From Amylostereum areolatum (Eukaryota; Basidiomycota; Agaricomycetes; Russulales; Stereaceae), in contig SAXG01000041.1 in NCBI GenBank assembly GCA_012932865.1, positions 186,001 to 250,000 on the forward strand: a stretch of DNA of 64,000 nucleotides, given 5' to 3'. Both the position numbers and the translations under genes were made by a program. The notes under the pieces are model-generated. The model was not told where the DNA came from and made no database searches. It was given only the letters and a program-made list of their open reading frames with translations. Position 1 is the stretch's first letter, and each line of letters opens with the position of its first letter. Shown here in pieces: positions 43,738 to 55,704 of the stretch.

Positions 43738-44002
43738 GGGATTTCTAGTCCGCATGCCCCTTGGATGAATCCAAGTATGGGGGTAGTGAACGGAGGTTGG
43801 GTGATGATCGATGACGGTAGAATTCGGTACGCGAGAACTGAAGTTATGCGTGGATTAGACAGCATATCGTGAACCACAGCGCACGCCGAACGTGCTCTAC
43901 CATCCTCTCCAGCCCGAGGACCACCCGCCTTCCACGCCCAAGAAAACCACAATTGTCCATCCCTTCGTACCGTACATCGCACTCCAAACGCGACGACAGC
44001 AC

Positions 44003-45571
44003 TCACACCTTCCTCGCCCACACCGTCCGCCACACCGCCACCAGCCCCGACTTCTCATCAATCTCCCGCTTGTACTCTTCCGCCAGCGCCGCGACGCGCT
44101 CCCCCTCCCGCTGCCCCTTCGACGCCGCCGCCGCCGCGACGCTCGCGGCAAACCCATGCGCGACGAGCCGCATGGCCTCGCCGATATGCTGGAGCCCGTC
44201 GGAGGGCGGGGGGCTGCCCGGCGGGGCGAACGGTCTGCCGATGGGGAGCACGCGCGTGGTTTCGACGGGCGGTGTGAAGGCGCGGGTGTCCCGGATGAGA
44301 GCGGGGATGCAGGCTTGTTCGCCGCTGCGCGTGACAGCGGTGACGAGGATAGGATGAGCGTGTGGAAGGGAGCGGGGAGGAGGACGAACGCACTTCAGGA
44401 GACGCAGGACTTCGCGCGAGAGACGCGTCGTGTTGGGGATGTAGGCGTCTGGGTGGGCGCGGTGGGGGTGCGCGGGGTGCAAAGCGGGGCACGCGACCCA
44501 TTCGCAGGAGAGGAACAGTCCGCCCGGACGAAGGATGCGCGCGACCTCGCGAAGGAGGGCGGGGTGGTCTTCGATCTGTTGGCAAGCGTGCATGAGGGAC
44601 GAGGAACGCGTGGATAGGAGGGTGAAGGGCGGACGCACGGCGAGGGAGGTCATGCGCGCGTGCACGAGATCGACCGAGGCCGTGCGGAAGCGCAGGGCGT
44701 GGTTGACGTCCGCCATCTCGAACCGGACGTTCTCGAGCGGGTAACGCGTGGCGATGGGAACTTTGGAGCGGAGGTCGGTCAGCGGGGAAAGGCCAGGTCA
44801 GGACGGAAGGACGGAGACGCACCGACGTCGAGCCCGCGGAATTCAACGTGCGGAAATTCCTGCGCCATCTCCATCGTCCTGCAGGGTAGCGTCGATGAGG
44901 GAGGCAGTACTGGACCGTAGAGCGAGCGACGTACCATGAGCCAGTGCCCGTGCACAGATCGACCACCATCTTCTTCTCCCCTCCCTCGTCGTTCGCTAGG
45001 ACCTCGCCAACCGGTCCTTCATAATTCTTTCCAGCAGCCAGAAGAAGGATCCGATGTATCGCGTCCATGCGCTGCAGTGCCCGTGCGTCTCTGGTCAGCG
45101 CCATATTGACAGGAGAACAGGACAAGAGAAGGGGAGGGTACAGACCTTACACTCAGGCCCGTCGACGGGGAAAGGATACTTGGATCTACCATGGGAATGG
45201 AAAAGGCGTTCGCCGCGCTGTTCGAAGTATTCGGGAAACTCGAGCGAGCCAATTTCGGTCAGGTTGGAGGACGTGTCGGACGCGGCGTCGTCCACGTCCA
45301 TGTCTTCTTCGCCTCCATCGTCGACGTCGACCGCCCTTGCTCTCCCGTCGGCCTCGCGGAGCGTTGTGGGTCGGACTGTGGCGTTGGCCACGACGTTCTG
45401 CTGATCCGTTCCCGGGGCGAGAACATGGGTGTAGCTCGCGAGGTCGCGGGGAGGGAATACGAGGTCGCTGTCGGGAATGTTGAGCTCGACGATGTGGGCG
45501 AGTGCGTTGGGTAGGAAGGGGTTGTCATTTTCGGAATCCGATGGGGGATCCTGTTCAAGGACCCAGGCCAT
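44003..45571 (-). CDS. SAM-dependent methyltransferase, UMTA/LaeA-like
   Basis: Four exons. An acidic N-terminal region (residues 1-120; EEDMDVDDAASDTSS) leads into LTRDARALQRMDAIHRILL. After that come motif I VVDLCTGTGSW, an exon with the FRGLDV acidic loop, MADVNHALRF, VHARM and the post-I motif EVARILRPGGLFLSCEW. The core is a class I Rossmann methyltransferase of the type frequent in fungi with unknown small-molecule or protein substrates. The ATG at 45571 (MAWVLEQD) is preferred; an in-frame ATG at 45676 is possible. No secondary-metabolite cluster genes are next to it. Confidence 0.82.
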
Positions 45572-46457
45572 CACTGACGCGCGGCTGAAGCTATTAAAAA
45601 AAAGTGAGCGCACACGACGCCTAACGGTGTTGGCCGACGCACGGTGCTCGTCCAGTTCCACTATGTGGCGTATCAACTTGTTGCCAAATCGAGGCGTCTA
45701 GCTTCAGTCGTGTGCACGCGAAGAAGGGATGTCGGTTGAGAGTTGCTACTGGAGGGCGTGAGCGGGGTCGGCGTGGTGAAGCGGTGGAGAACGTACCGTT
45801 GTCTTTTCAAGCACCAGCAGATGGTGCGACAAGCCCTGATTCATTCCTGAAGAGCCCCGACTACATAATAAGCAGTCTAAACTCCTACGTGCCCTGGGCG
45901 TGATGGCGACCGTCAGACAAAAAGCGGCTAACTCATGGTGATGATAACGCCTATACGGACCTACAACTCGTGGGCTCATCAGGACAGCCTAGGACAGCGG
46001 TATACACCTGTGACCTCGGGGCAAGCTCGTACGGCCTCGTGCACGAAGAGATCAGGGTGTGTGAAGAAAGGTGGTGAGCGAGCTCAACCTTCTCGCGGGT
46101 CAAAAGGTACGGTCATCCTCTCCTTTTCGAGGCTAGATCGTTCCTAATGCATTTCTTCCCTAACAAACAGACAATTATATTCGTGGATGGTCCCGAAGAG
46201 TTTGTTCGGTGAAGTCGTCCAGCCTCCTAAGTACGATCACACCGAGGATGCGATGTCCAATAACTTATAAGTAGAAGTCATGAATCACGCATCAACTTTC
46301 CTGTCGTCCGTCACCCATCGTCCGTCACCCATCCAACCGAATGGCACCACTGACAGCTGACAGCCGTGTCCGTCTCCTCCACCCTCATCATTGCCCTCAA
46401 CCCGACGCCCGTTTCCTCCACCCTACCCAGTCAAAAGTTTCGCCCTGGACATGGAGA
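45572..46457. other. intergenic stretch
   Basis: No convincing gene, repeat or RNA is visible between the methyltransferase start and the uncharacterised frame at 46458. Confidence 0.35.
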
Positions 46458-46751
46458 TCACGGCGAAAAGGACACCAGCGAGCCATCCAACAGCCGAATT
46501 TTTGCAGGTCGATGACTCTCAATTGTCGCCTTGACATAGGAAGTTTTGACACTGTAGGGTGATAGAGCGGACGTATCGGTAGAAGTACCTCGAGTCAATG
46601 CATTGGGCGAATTGCCGAAAAAGGAGGTGGGCGTACCTGGGTACGAGAACCATGTGTTAGGATCGTCCGGATGGCTAAAAGAGGGAGGAAGAGAGGTGTG
46701 GTGGGAATGCAAGCGTGTCGCCAGTTTCGTGAAAGGTTGCGGTGACATGTC
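46458..46751 (-). CDS. uncharacterised small protein
   Basis: An open frame of about 97 codons from MSPQPFTKLATRL to LLDGSLVSFSP. It is Ser/Pro/Thr-rich (HPDDPNTWFSYPGTPTSFFG), without domain, signal peptide or membrane segment. Composition is protein-like but there is no homology I recognise. It lies downstream of QCR6 on the same strand. Confidence 0.3.
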   Translation of the reverse strand, partial: DMSPQPFTKLATRLHSHHTSLPPSFSHPDDPNTWFSYPGTPTSFFGNSPNALTRGTSTDTSALSPYSVKTSYVKATIESHRPAKIRLLDGSLVSFSP

Positions 46752-46920
46752 TGCTTTCAAGTGAGTAAGGAACGGTAAATCAAAGGCATGTCGCATTGCA
46801 CGGGTCCTCTAGGCTCTAAGGTACAACGAAACACTTGTCTGTTCGAAACTCGAATAAGGGCGCGAAGTCCGGGGTAAGGGTGAGGGCTTACACTACGAAG
46901 GAGAGGACTAGCGCCGGGCT

Positions 46921-47597
46921 TCAACGCAGCTTGCCGAAGAGTTTTGGTGCGACGCAGTTCTGAATAGAGCGTCAGAGGAGGCGGGGAAGGTGGTAGATGA
47001 GAACGTACGTCGGCGCAATGCATCATGCTACAAGGGAGGCGCGTCGTCAGACAAAGAAAACCGACACGAGGACTCAAACACTCACTGGACTGGATTATCG
47101 TGGACGACGGTGACGAGGGGAGAGCGAAGGGATAAGTTAATGGGACAGTCATCGGACAGCAAAGCACGGGCACGTACACCTGCAACACCGAACTTGTCAG
47201 CATCGCGACACCAGCAAACCGAATGAGCTACTCACATCTCCTCAACGCAGTCCTCGTGCTTGAAGCCCTTGCCGGACTGCACCTTCTCCTGACAGTGCAG
47301 GAAGTGCTCCGTCAAAGGTTTGCACTTGGCCGACTCCTGGCACTCTTCGCGGAATGTGGGGTGAAGCTGCACGCGTCCGGGCCACTCGTCAGCACACCAC
47401 CACCTTCCAACACTCCTACCCCGCGACACCGAGGGCAGAACGGACGAAAAACAGGCGTAGGCACTCACGTCCTCGGGCTCTTCTTCCTCCTCCTCTTCCT
47501 TCGTCTCCTCCTCCTTGGTCTCTTCGGGCTTCTCCTCGGGCGCGTCGGCGTAGGTGGTGCCGATGAAAGACGAGAAGAAAGATGCGATGCTGCTCAT
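46921..47597 (-). CDS. QCR6: ubiquinol-cytochrome c reductase hinge protein (complex III subunit 6)
   Basis: Four exons (47597-47469, 47366-47236, 47027-47009 and 46959-46921) encode 105 aa. The N-terminus MSSIASFFSSFIGTTYAD is followed by a long Glu/Lys-rich acidic stretch, the family hallmark. Then comes the CX9C-type helical hairpin: REECQESAKCKPL, HFLHCQEKV and HEDCVEE, ending MMHCADNCVAPKLFGKLR. The 19-nt third exon is needed for the conserved MMHC motif and is easily missed by gene finders. The protein sits at the intermembrane-space face of mitochondrial complex III and aids cytochrome c docking. Confidence 0.92.
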
Positions 47598-48118
47598 TGC
47601 GGGCGACGACAGGCGACGACGAGGACGGAAGGGAAGGCTGGCGTTCGGATTTCGGATTAGGTGCTGGCGGTTCGCGAGAATGCGGAAAGCGGAGCCTCGG
47701 CATTTTCCGGAGGTCAATTCTCCGCGATCCAATCCAGGCCAGAGTCAACTCGGTCACGGTGAGTCGGTGACTGGCCCTCCTTCCAGCAGAGTTTCTACTG
47801 GTTTCTGTCGCCGTATTACTTTAGACGTCGGTAATATTGTGGAAACAGCCGAACAGCATTCTATCGGTGCTCTCACTTGAGTTTGGTAGTGCATGATCTT
47901 GTACTTTCTCTTGCGAGCGACTACCATACAGTAACGTTGGACAGTAGACGGCTCAAATTTTCAAGTAAAATGTAGTACAACAGAGGCTGAATAGCCCCCC
48001 ATCCAAGGTGGTCAAGGGAGAGAGAAAGAGCACACGATAGCAATACATACAAATATATCAAGCGAACTTCTCCTCGACCTACCCCTTGCCCCACAAGCTA
48101 AGGTGATACGCCTCCAGG

Positions 48119-49898
48119 TCACGACTCCGCGCCGTCCACCTTGGCCTTTTTTGGTGCGCTTGCGATCGCGGGCACCGCCGCCCCCCGAACCCCGACGTCG
48201 TGCCCGCCATCCGGTTCGACCGCCCGTTTGCGCTTTTCGCCCGCCTGGCCCTCTTCCCCCTCCTTCGCCGCGTCTTGCGCTTCCCGGTCGCGCCCTCCAC
48301 GGCCGCCTCCACGACCTTCACGACCCCCACGACCTCCTCGACCACCGCGACCTCCTCGACCCCCACGACCTCCACCGCCACGGCCGCCCCTACCGCCACG
48401 GCCCCCGCGTCCCCCACTCTGCGTGCCGAGAATGCGTTTGGCGGCCGAGTTGGCACGCTCAAGTTCAAAGGTGCGCTCCTCCTCCTCTGTCGAAACCCCA
48501 ACCAAACCAATGGTCAGCGCTCCGTCGAACAACCCATCCGACGAGCCGACATACCTTCCGCCACGGTCCAGCTGATGTCCTTCCCGTTGAGCGTCTTGAT
48601 GTTCTCCTTCACGAACGCGAGATCCTCCTCCGTCACCGGCTTGTCGAATCCGACGAGGCCAAAGTCGTCCCCCCGCGCAAACTTGACGAACGGCGAGCGC
48701 GTGAAGCGTTCCTTGAGCGGGCGCTTGATGTCGTCGAACGACACCTCGCCGCCACATCCCGAGAACGTGAGCGTCGCGCCCTTGACCCGGGGCACCTCCT
48801 CCTCGAGCACGCTCCCCTCGTCCTCCTCGCGCACGAGGATGCGCGAGCCCATGAACTCCAGCCAGACCTCAGGCTTCGCCCGCGCGGTCTTCCCCCCGCC
48901 CGCGGCCGCCTGCCGCATCTCCTGGAACGCGTTGAAGCCCTTGCGCCCCATGTTTTCGCGCCGGTTGTTCGCGGCCTTGCCGGTGAGGCCCTTTTCCTTG
49001 ATCTTCATCTCGACGTAGGCTTCTTTGGACATGACGAGGAGGGGGGTGCCGTCCCAGGCGGGCTTCGGGTCCGCGTTCAGGAAGGCGTCGACGCTTTTGA
49101 AGTCGGTGAATTCGGCGAAGACGGAGCCCTGGAAAAGAAGGGCGGTTTTGGGGACGGGTGAGGGGGGAGGATGGTCGGGGGACGTACCTTGAAGGCTTTG
49201 GACTCGTCCCGGCGCATACGCACGGCGTTCACCTTGCCGTATTTTTCAAAGAAGAGCTCGAGCTTGCGCTGGAGCTCCGCGTTTTCCTCCGGGAAGCCCT
49301 TCTATGTAACCCCCGTATATCTCGTCAGGTCCAGCTCGGAACAGGGGGGCGGAAGAGAGAGGACGCACCGCGTAGACACTGCGTTCAAACTGCCCCTTCG
49401 GCTCTTGCACTTCGTGCCTTCGACGCACGTTCTTGCCCTCTGCATCTGCCTCGAGTTCGGTACTGCACCTTAGTGCATTGACCAGCCATTCCGTCCCCTC
49501 GGACTGGTACTCGCGCATACGCTTGAAGGAGGCGACGGTGGCGATCGGCACCCAGTGCTCTGCGTTGGCGGTGTGTAGTGTCCACATGAACCTTGTCCTC
49601 CGTCAGCGCGTCCGCTTTATCATGGAGAACAGGAAGGAAAGACGTACTTGTCAAACGGGAGGTTCGAATCCGCGAAGTAAAACTCCACTGTGGGCAACAG
49701 GAACAACGAGATCAGAGGCTTTTAGAACAGCGAGGATGAGCGATGGAGTGTACCTTGCCTCACAGCCTGTTGTTCACGTTCAGAGAGCTCCCGTTCCACG
49801 ACGGGTGCGGCGGACATGGCGACATCTTCGGTAGTGGTCGTATCCGAGGGTTTGGAGGGTTCTTCGACGGGCATCGGCGTCTCAACGACCTCAGTCAT
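48119..49898 (-). CDS. La protein homologue (RNA polymerase III transcript chaperone)
   Basis: The ATG at 49898 opens an acidic leader (residues 1-35). A La motif follows: EREQQAVRQVEFYFADSNLPFDK, split by an intron, then VPIATVASFKRMR. An RRM comes next (FFEKYGKVNAVRMRRDESKAFKGSVFAEF). After a Lys/Arg linker there is a C-terminal xRRM-like domain (ATLTFSGCGG, FVKFARGDDFGLVGF). The tail is a long RGG/GGR repeat ending in a Lys-rich nuclear-localisation-like stretch (KKAKVD). La-motif proteins of this layout bind 3' oligo-U of Pol III transcripts in the nucleus. The RGG tail is longer than in yeast Lhp1. Confidence 0.92.
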
Positions 49899-50920
49899 AG
49901 TTTTTCCAACTTGGAAGTCGTAGAGTGGTGGACGCCTGGGGCTGGAAAGCGGAGAGGAGGTCGTCGAGGACTGTCGATGTTTTGCGCAAGGAGAGACTGT
50001 CGAGGAAAAGTGCTCGGGACCGCGTGACCCCTCGCGAGCAAATGCGGTCCAATTTTGCAGGAAAATTATCTTGGGACCTAAGCTACGTAAACAGGGCATG
50101 AGATTAGATCATTTTGAGATCTCGTTTAGATCCCCTCCCTCTTCGACTCATCGTCGTCGAGATGTCCTCTACTTATCGAGGCTCTGCTCTAGACTACGAC
50201 ATGCTTAAAGTCAATTACCTCAAGAGAGCCTCGCTCACCGAAGCTCGCCGCCGGTCCCCTTTGACCGATTTGAAGCGCCTACATTCGCCCACACCCGGAT
50301 TTGGTCAACTGTGACCTAACACTCGGCGCGAACTTGAAGCTGGTGCCAGAACGTGCAACAACAAGGTCATCGCGACGCAGCTGTCGCCACGGAGGGAGAC
50401 GGGAAGCAATGCAGGAACAATGCGGGATGTCGTCTCTCCAGCCCCGGCTCGGAGTTGCGGACGCGTGACAGATCCGCTGGCGAATATGCGTGGTAAGTAA
50501 GTACTCCTGCGCAGACCATCGTTGTTTGGACCTTGAGTCATCGATGTCCAACAAGGTTAGTCCTAGTTCCATCCGCGCTTTCTTTCGTGCTTTCTTTGTG
50601 TTTGAAGACTTTTAACCTTCAGTCGTCGGAGTTGCGTGCTTACAACGCAGCCTACGCGCTCTCAAGCTTTCGTCCATCACCGTCCTGGCGCCACCAAGTA
50701 TGAGCCGACCCAGGGAACAAGCATGTCCCGCTGACACTCTGGTACTATCCAATGCTCAGTTACCTTCGAATTTAGATCAATATCCGACCATCTAGCTCCG
50801 GTTCTCTCCAGCTCTGACCCCTTACTCCGAAGAGCACGCCCGGGGGAGGGGGAGTAATAAAGGGCGAAGATCTGTGCCATCTGGTTCTCATCGTCCCTCA
50901 CCCCCTTTCCTTTCTTTTCG
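49899..50920. other. divergent promoter region between La and MFS genes
   Basis: It contains one short ATG-initiated frame (50162-50314, 50 codons, MSSTYRGSALDYDML...) of unknown reality. Nothing else is recognisable. Expression of both flanking genes would start from this 1-kb interval. Confidence 0.35.
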
Positions 50921-52991
50921 ATGTACAACGACCACTCCGAGTCCGAGTTCGAGCACGAGGCTCCTTCCTCTCCTTCCTCCACCGTCTTTGAGCTCCCTCT
51001 GGATGAGGAACTCCGCCGCGACGAGGAGCGCTTGGCCGTGTACGGAGGCGACGACCCGAGGGAGCCTTCTCTCCGAACGGCGTCGAAGACCAGCCTTCCC
51101 AAGCTCGACTCCAACCTCGTCACTTGGGATGGCCCCAACGACCCCGCCAACCCGCAGAATTGGTCCCGGCGCTATCGATGGTTCGTGACTTGGTTCATCA
51201 GCATGTTGACGGTCAACGTGTGCGTCTTTCCTTCCTTTCAATCGTCGCCGTCTTGCATGTTCGCTCATATTTACACCAATGTTATATAGGACGTTCGCGT
51301 CTTCTGCACCGTCGACGGCTACGCGACTCATAGCTGCCGAGTTCGGTACCTCGAAAGAGGTGTCCTACCTCGTCACCACCGTCTACCTCCTCGGATACGT
51401 CTTTGGCCCCATGTTCTGGGGTCCCGGCTCAGAACTCGTTGGTCGAAGACCCGTTTTCGTCATCACCCTTGCTCTGTACACCATATTCCACCTTGGTCAA
51501 GCCCTTGCGCCCAACATGCAAACACTCCTGGTCACGCGTGCACTGTGCGGCTTCTTTGCCGTCGCGCCGTTGGTGAACACCGGAGGAGTTATAGCAGATA
51601 TATGGGACCCTATCACCCGAGGGCCTGCCACGACCATATTTTCGACCATGGTGTTCATCGGGCCCGTAACTGGGCCCATCGTCGGTGGCTTGTAAGTAGA
51701 CCATTTATACATCCTTCTTTGGCCTTTCGCTCATTCTCGCGCTTCAGTATCACGGACAGTTACCTTGGCTGGAGATGGGTGTTCTGGGTTATGATGATGT
51801 TTGCTGGCGCATGCACCGTCCTGGGGGCACTTTTCATACCGGAGACATACGCGCCCGTCATCCTGGCCCAGAAGGTGCGGTGTTTTCATAGGGTTCTTTC
51901 CCCGTCTTCATTCTGATCCCTTCGGTAGGCCCGTCGTTTGCGCAAGGAGGACCCCGATGCCAACAAGGACGTTTACGCCGAGGCTGAACGTCAAGACTGG
52001 TCTTTCGGACCGCTGATCAACCGCACGCTCTACCGGCCGTTCAAGATGCTCATCGTCGAGCCCACCCTCCTTCTCGTGACGGTCTACCTCTCCGTCGTCT
52101 ACGGCGTCCTCTACGCTCGTGCGTCCTCTCGTCCTCACCCGCCTTCACGCATCCTAACGTCCGCGTCGATCCAGTGTTCGAAGCCGTGCCCATCATCTTC
52201 GAGGAAAAGCGCGGGTTCACGACCTCGCAAACCGGCCTCGTTTTCATCGGCGTCGGCGTCGGCGCCGCGCTCGCCGCCGCGATCAACATGTTCCTCATCC
52301 GCAAGTTCCCCGAGTGGATCCGCGAGTGGCGCGGGTTCCCCCCGCCGGAACGCAGGCTGTACGGCGCGATGGTGGCGGGCCCGTGTCTGATCGTCGGTAT
52401 CTTCTGGCTGGGGTGGACGGGCCAGTATCCGGCCGTGCCGTGGTATGTGCCCGCGCTCGCGCTGATTCCCATCGGCTGCAGTGTCGGACTGGTGTTTATC
52501 TCATTCTTGGTGAGTCGTCCTTCGCAGTTCATGCAGAGGCGATGGCTGATCTCGCGTTGTGCAGAGCTACCTTGTCGACACATACCTGATGTACTCCGCC
52601 TCGGCGTTCGCGGCCAACACCATGTGCCGTTCCGCCGTCGCGGCCGCCTTCCCGCTCTTCACCGTCCAGTTGTTCCACAACGTGAGTCATCTCTGCCTCG
52701 CGTATACGAAATCGCGTTTAACCTTTCTTTCACGTCACGCAGCTGGGTGTCAACTGGGCGGCGACGCTTATTGGGTGCATCGGCATCCTCCTCGCACCCT
52801 TGCCCCTGCTCTTCTACAAGTGGGGCGCACAAATCCGCTCCAAGAGCAAATTTGCTCCTTGCCTTGTACGTGCCTCCCCACCTCCCTCTCGCCATCATGA
52901 ACATATATGCTGACCCTTTTCTTAGGATCTCAAAGTCGCGAAACAACTGGAGCAGGAGCGCCGAGCGCTCGAGAAGAAAGTCGAAGTGTAA
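50921..52991 (+). CDS. MFS transporter, DHA1 drug:H+ antiporter type
   Basis: About eight exons. A cytosolic acidic N-terminus ends in VTWDGPNDPANPQNWSRRYRW, the signature preceding TM1 in DHA1 (polyamine/fluconazole-type) transporters. Motif A appears as GSELVGRRPVF. Motif C is in the VFIGPVTGPIVGGL helix, and WRWVFWVMMM marks the end of the first bundle. A loop (ARRLRKEDPDANKDVYAE) precedes the second six-helix half, which includes YLVDTYLMYSASAFAANTMCRS and LGVNWAATLIGCIGILLAPLP. The C-terminus is a short coiled Lys/Glu tail. Twelve membrane helices are expected at the plasma membrane. The substrate cannot be deduced. Intron 1 uses donor GTGCGT and acceptor TATATAG. Confidence 0.92.
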
Positions 52992-53209
52992 TCCATCCCG
53001 CAATCGAAATTCGCATTCTTGTTCTTCTGTAGTCCTACCAACCCCGTGCTGTATACTCGCAATCCTTTCTCTCCCTCTGTGCTCCTTGGACAATTCCACG
53101 CGCAGTAGATCTGTTCGTGCGGCCGATTAGTGTAAAGTTAAACTAGTAGTGTATCACCATCCAACCGTAGACCTTCCTTCAGTCCACTTCGCGCGTTCGC
53201 TCTCTGTAC

Positions 53210-53458
53210 CTACGCCCTCGTACGCATATATTCAACTAATAGCATCAAATTTGGATCCTCCGGAGCGACGAGGCGATGAAAGGCGATATGCTTCACTTCA
53301 CGGAGCTTACTCGCGATCGTCGCCATAATCCCATCATCCAGCGTCACTTGGAACGCCCGACATTGTCGGATACCTTTCACTGCGCGGAAACTCAACTCCA
53401 GCGGATAGCCGAGGCTCCGAGAGGTGCTATCGCATACGATATCGAACCGACTCAGCAC
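53210..53458 (-). pseudogene. possible F-box/LRR-type remnant
   Basis: An 82-codon frame ending CRAFQVTLDDGIMATIASKLREVKHIAFHRLV...LLVEYMRTRA reads like the C-terminus of an Agaricomycete LRR-type protein, but no F-box or upstream exons are found. It may be chance. Confidence 0.25.
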
Positions 53459-53766
53459 CTAGCGAGGTCCAACTCCAGGGGGAAGCTGATGTACCCACCG
53501 CAAACCCCGTGGCAATCGCGACGGTCGCCGGTCGGACGTTTCGACTCTAATTATAAAACCAGTGCGAGCCTCGTGTCTCTACCGTGTACTGCACCATACT
53601 TCTTATGCACTGGAGTGGGCCCGGAGTCGTGAGCGGTGATCCTGAAATCGCCGAGCGCGAGCGGTGGTGCTATGCTGGTGCTATGTACACAAGTCCCGAG
53701 CCCAAAAAGGCTTGATGAAGCTTGTAAAGTAGGTATTCGGTCTACTCTACTACAGATCCCTCATTT

Positions 53767-55704
53767 TTAGTGTTCGTCGTCGTCGTCGTCGTCGTCCTCC
53801 TCCTCGTCACCTTCATCGTTATCATCATCGTCATCCCAGTCCTCAGCCTCCTCTCTCCAGGGCCACCTGTCCCAGTAATCCCCGTCATCCCCGTCATCCC
53901 CGTCATCCCCGTCATCCTCCTCTTCATCCGTCTCCCATTCCTCGTGGTCCCAACTGAAGATGGTGATGCTATACAGAACGCGAGCCGCGGCCTCCGAAAG
54001 CCGGTTGTCCCGAATGGTGAGCATGAACTCCATCATCACGTCCTGGCGGTCTTTGATGTAACGCGACAGCCTCGTACCAAGATCGTCTTCGCCCGTGCTT
54101 TCGGATTGATTGAGCTTCACGCGCTCTAACACCAGTGAATTGAGGTGAGGGAACATGCGTCTTCTGTCCGTCACCGGTTCAGCATAGAGGTTATGCTGCA
54201 GATAGATATTGGGATCGAGCACAGAGATGAGTGTCGCGCCTGCGTCATTCGCGGCATAGATGTGGGAGATCTGTGTGGCACAGGAAAAAAGGCGAACCCA
54301 CTGCTCTTTGGTGAAGTGAGAACTTTTGAACAAAAGGCCGGTAAGTGTGTGAAGTGGGAAAGATTCCAGTGCCTTCCCCAACGCTGCGCCTCTGTCCTCA
54401 ACCCACTCCATAGGCATGGCCCGCTCGCTGATAGAAGCAGTAATCACAGGGCTGTCCCACTCCGAACCTTCCTCATACGCCGTTATGGTCAATCCACATT
54501 GGGCTTGGCACTCCACGTCAAGAGCGCGAATGACTTTCCCTAAACCGTGAACTCGATCGGTGGCGAGGGAGAAGAAGGGCAAGATGGCGCGGCAATTCAC
54601 ATCAACGTCGTCGATTGAGGTACAACGCACTGTGAAGTCGAGACAGGAAGGTATCTCCAGGTGTCTCAAAAGCACAGCGCACGCGCTGGCGTTGTCGGAT
54701 AGAAGAAGAGTAGTTAGAATCCGCAGGACAATTTTTGGCCTGTTCGCGGGTACGCTCTCCGGATCGTGTGGGAGGACTTCCACGAGGCTGAGTGTTTCAA
54801 GGAAAGGCATTGTCTCGATCATGTTGAGAAGATCAACGAGAGATCCAGCACGAGCCTGCCGGTGAAAGAGGGCGCGGGGTCTCACGGGGTCCGACACTAG
54901 CCTGAGATGAGCTAGGTTTTTTAGAAGGGGTGACGTCCAAGGTAAATAACAATCACGGAGGCGAATGGAGCGTAGCCTGGGGGCGCTTCCGGAAAAGAGG
55001 TTTTCTGGGAGCATGACGTCTGCTCTCTCGACGTCGAACATGTCAAGACGTTCGTGGTACCTTACGGCGAGTTCCTGAAGGATAGGCGCCGGTTTCCCGA
55101 GGCTGGAGAGAAGTTGAGCTGCATTCCCGGGGCATCCGTCTACCTGAAGAGACCTGATACGATCGGTATGGGTATGGGTATGGGTGGATGATGGACTGTC
55201 CCTCTGGATACTCTTGAGGACGCACGTGGGCTTGATCCTCGCGATCCCAAGTTCATTGAGACGGGTATCGCATGTCTGCCTATCCGACAGGACAACGTCT
55301 AGCGGCATGGCGCCCGACCTAATAAATATTTCGTTCCACCACTCGATACCGCCGGCGAGGTCGACGTATCTCCAAAGGGCTGGAGAGCCCAATGCTATGC
55401 TTCTCCAGTGCCGGCAGATGTGCGTGAGGGATACCACCCACCCGATGCCGCTTTGGTCAAGGGGGTCCTGGGAGATGCTTTTCTTCCGGCCTTCGGGAAG
55501 ACATTCGACGTCGATCTGAAACTGCAAGGCGTACAGTTCAAAGATGGTCGCTAGGATCTCGCGGGGGAGGCTGCAAACGGGTGCCAGGCTGTTTCGGCGG
55601 AAACGGATGCGGGATACGACAGCATCCAGCGCGGCGAGTTCTTTGTCCACCGCGTTCCACAAATGATCTCGAGCTTCGATGATACTGCAGTTTGGAAACA
55701 GCAT
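53767..55704 (-). CDS. F-box protein with Asp/Glu-rich tail (copy 2)
   Basis: 645 codons in one exon from the ATG at 55704; an upstream small exon is possible, as in the relative at 58577. F-box-like segment at residues 40-115: SLPREILATIFELYALQFQ, then WVVSLTHICRHWRSIALGSPALWRYVDL. A leucine-rich-repeat-like body follows (APRLRSIRLRDCYLPW, FPHLNSLVLERVKL). The tail is extremely acidic, with GDD repeats encoded by a minisatellite. F-box proteins link substrates to SCF ubiquitin ligases; this lineage-expanded type has unknown targets. Homologous along its length to the protein at 58577-60682 and to the pseudogene at 21228. Confidence 0.8.
   Translation of the reverse strand: MLFPNCSIIEARDHLWNAVDKELAALDAVVSRIRFRRNSLAPVCSLPREILATIFELYALQFQIDVECLPEGRKKSISQDPLDQSGIGWVVSLTHICRHWRSIALGSPALWRYVDLAGGIEWWNEIFIRSGAMPLDVVLSDRQTCDTRLNELGIARIKPTCVLKSIQRDSPSSTHTHTHTDRIRSLQVDGCPGNAAQLLSSLGKPAPILQELAVRYHERLDMFDVERADVMLPENLFSGSAPRLRSIRLRDCYLPWTSPLLKNLAHLRLVSDPVRPRALFHRQARAGSLVDLLNMIETMPFLETLSLVEVLPHDPESVPANRPKIVLRILTTLLLSDNASACAVLLRHLEIPSCLDFTVRCTSIDDVDVNCRAILPFFSLATDRVHGLGKVIRALDVECQAQCGLTITAYEEGSEWDSPVITASISERAMPMEWVEDRGAALGKALESFPLHTLTGLLFKSSHFTKEQWVRLFSCATQISHIYAANDAGATLISVLDPNIYLQHNLYAEPVTDRRRMFPHLNSLVLERVKLNQSESTGEDDLGTRLSRYIKDRQDVMMEFMLTIRDNRLSEAAARVLYSITIFSWDHEEWETDEEEDDGDDGDDGDDGDYWDRWPWREEAEDWDDDDDNDEGDEEEDDDDDDDEH
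53877..53920. repeat. GTCATCCCC minisatellite
   Basis: Four to five tandem 9-bp units, coding for GDD repeats in the F-box protein tail on the minus strand. Copy number is likely polymorphic. Confidence 0.75.

Noticed and set aside
48200..49161. Long frames on + within the La gene (up to 352 codons)
   Set aside because: Shadows of the RGG and RRM coding sequence on the opposite strand.
49660..49680. GGTTCGAATCC resembling a tRNA T-arm
   Set aside because: It is the reverse strand of the La-motif codons for FADSNLPF; no acceptor stem or anticodon arm surrounds it.
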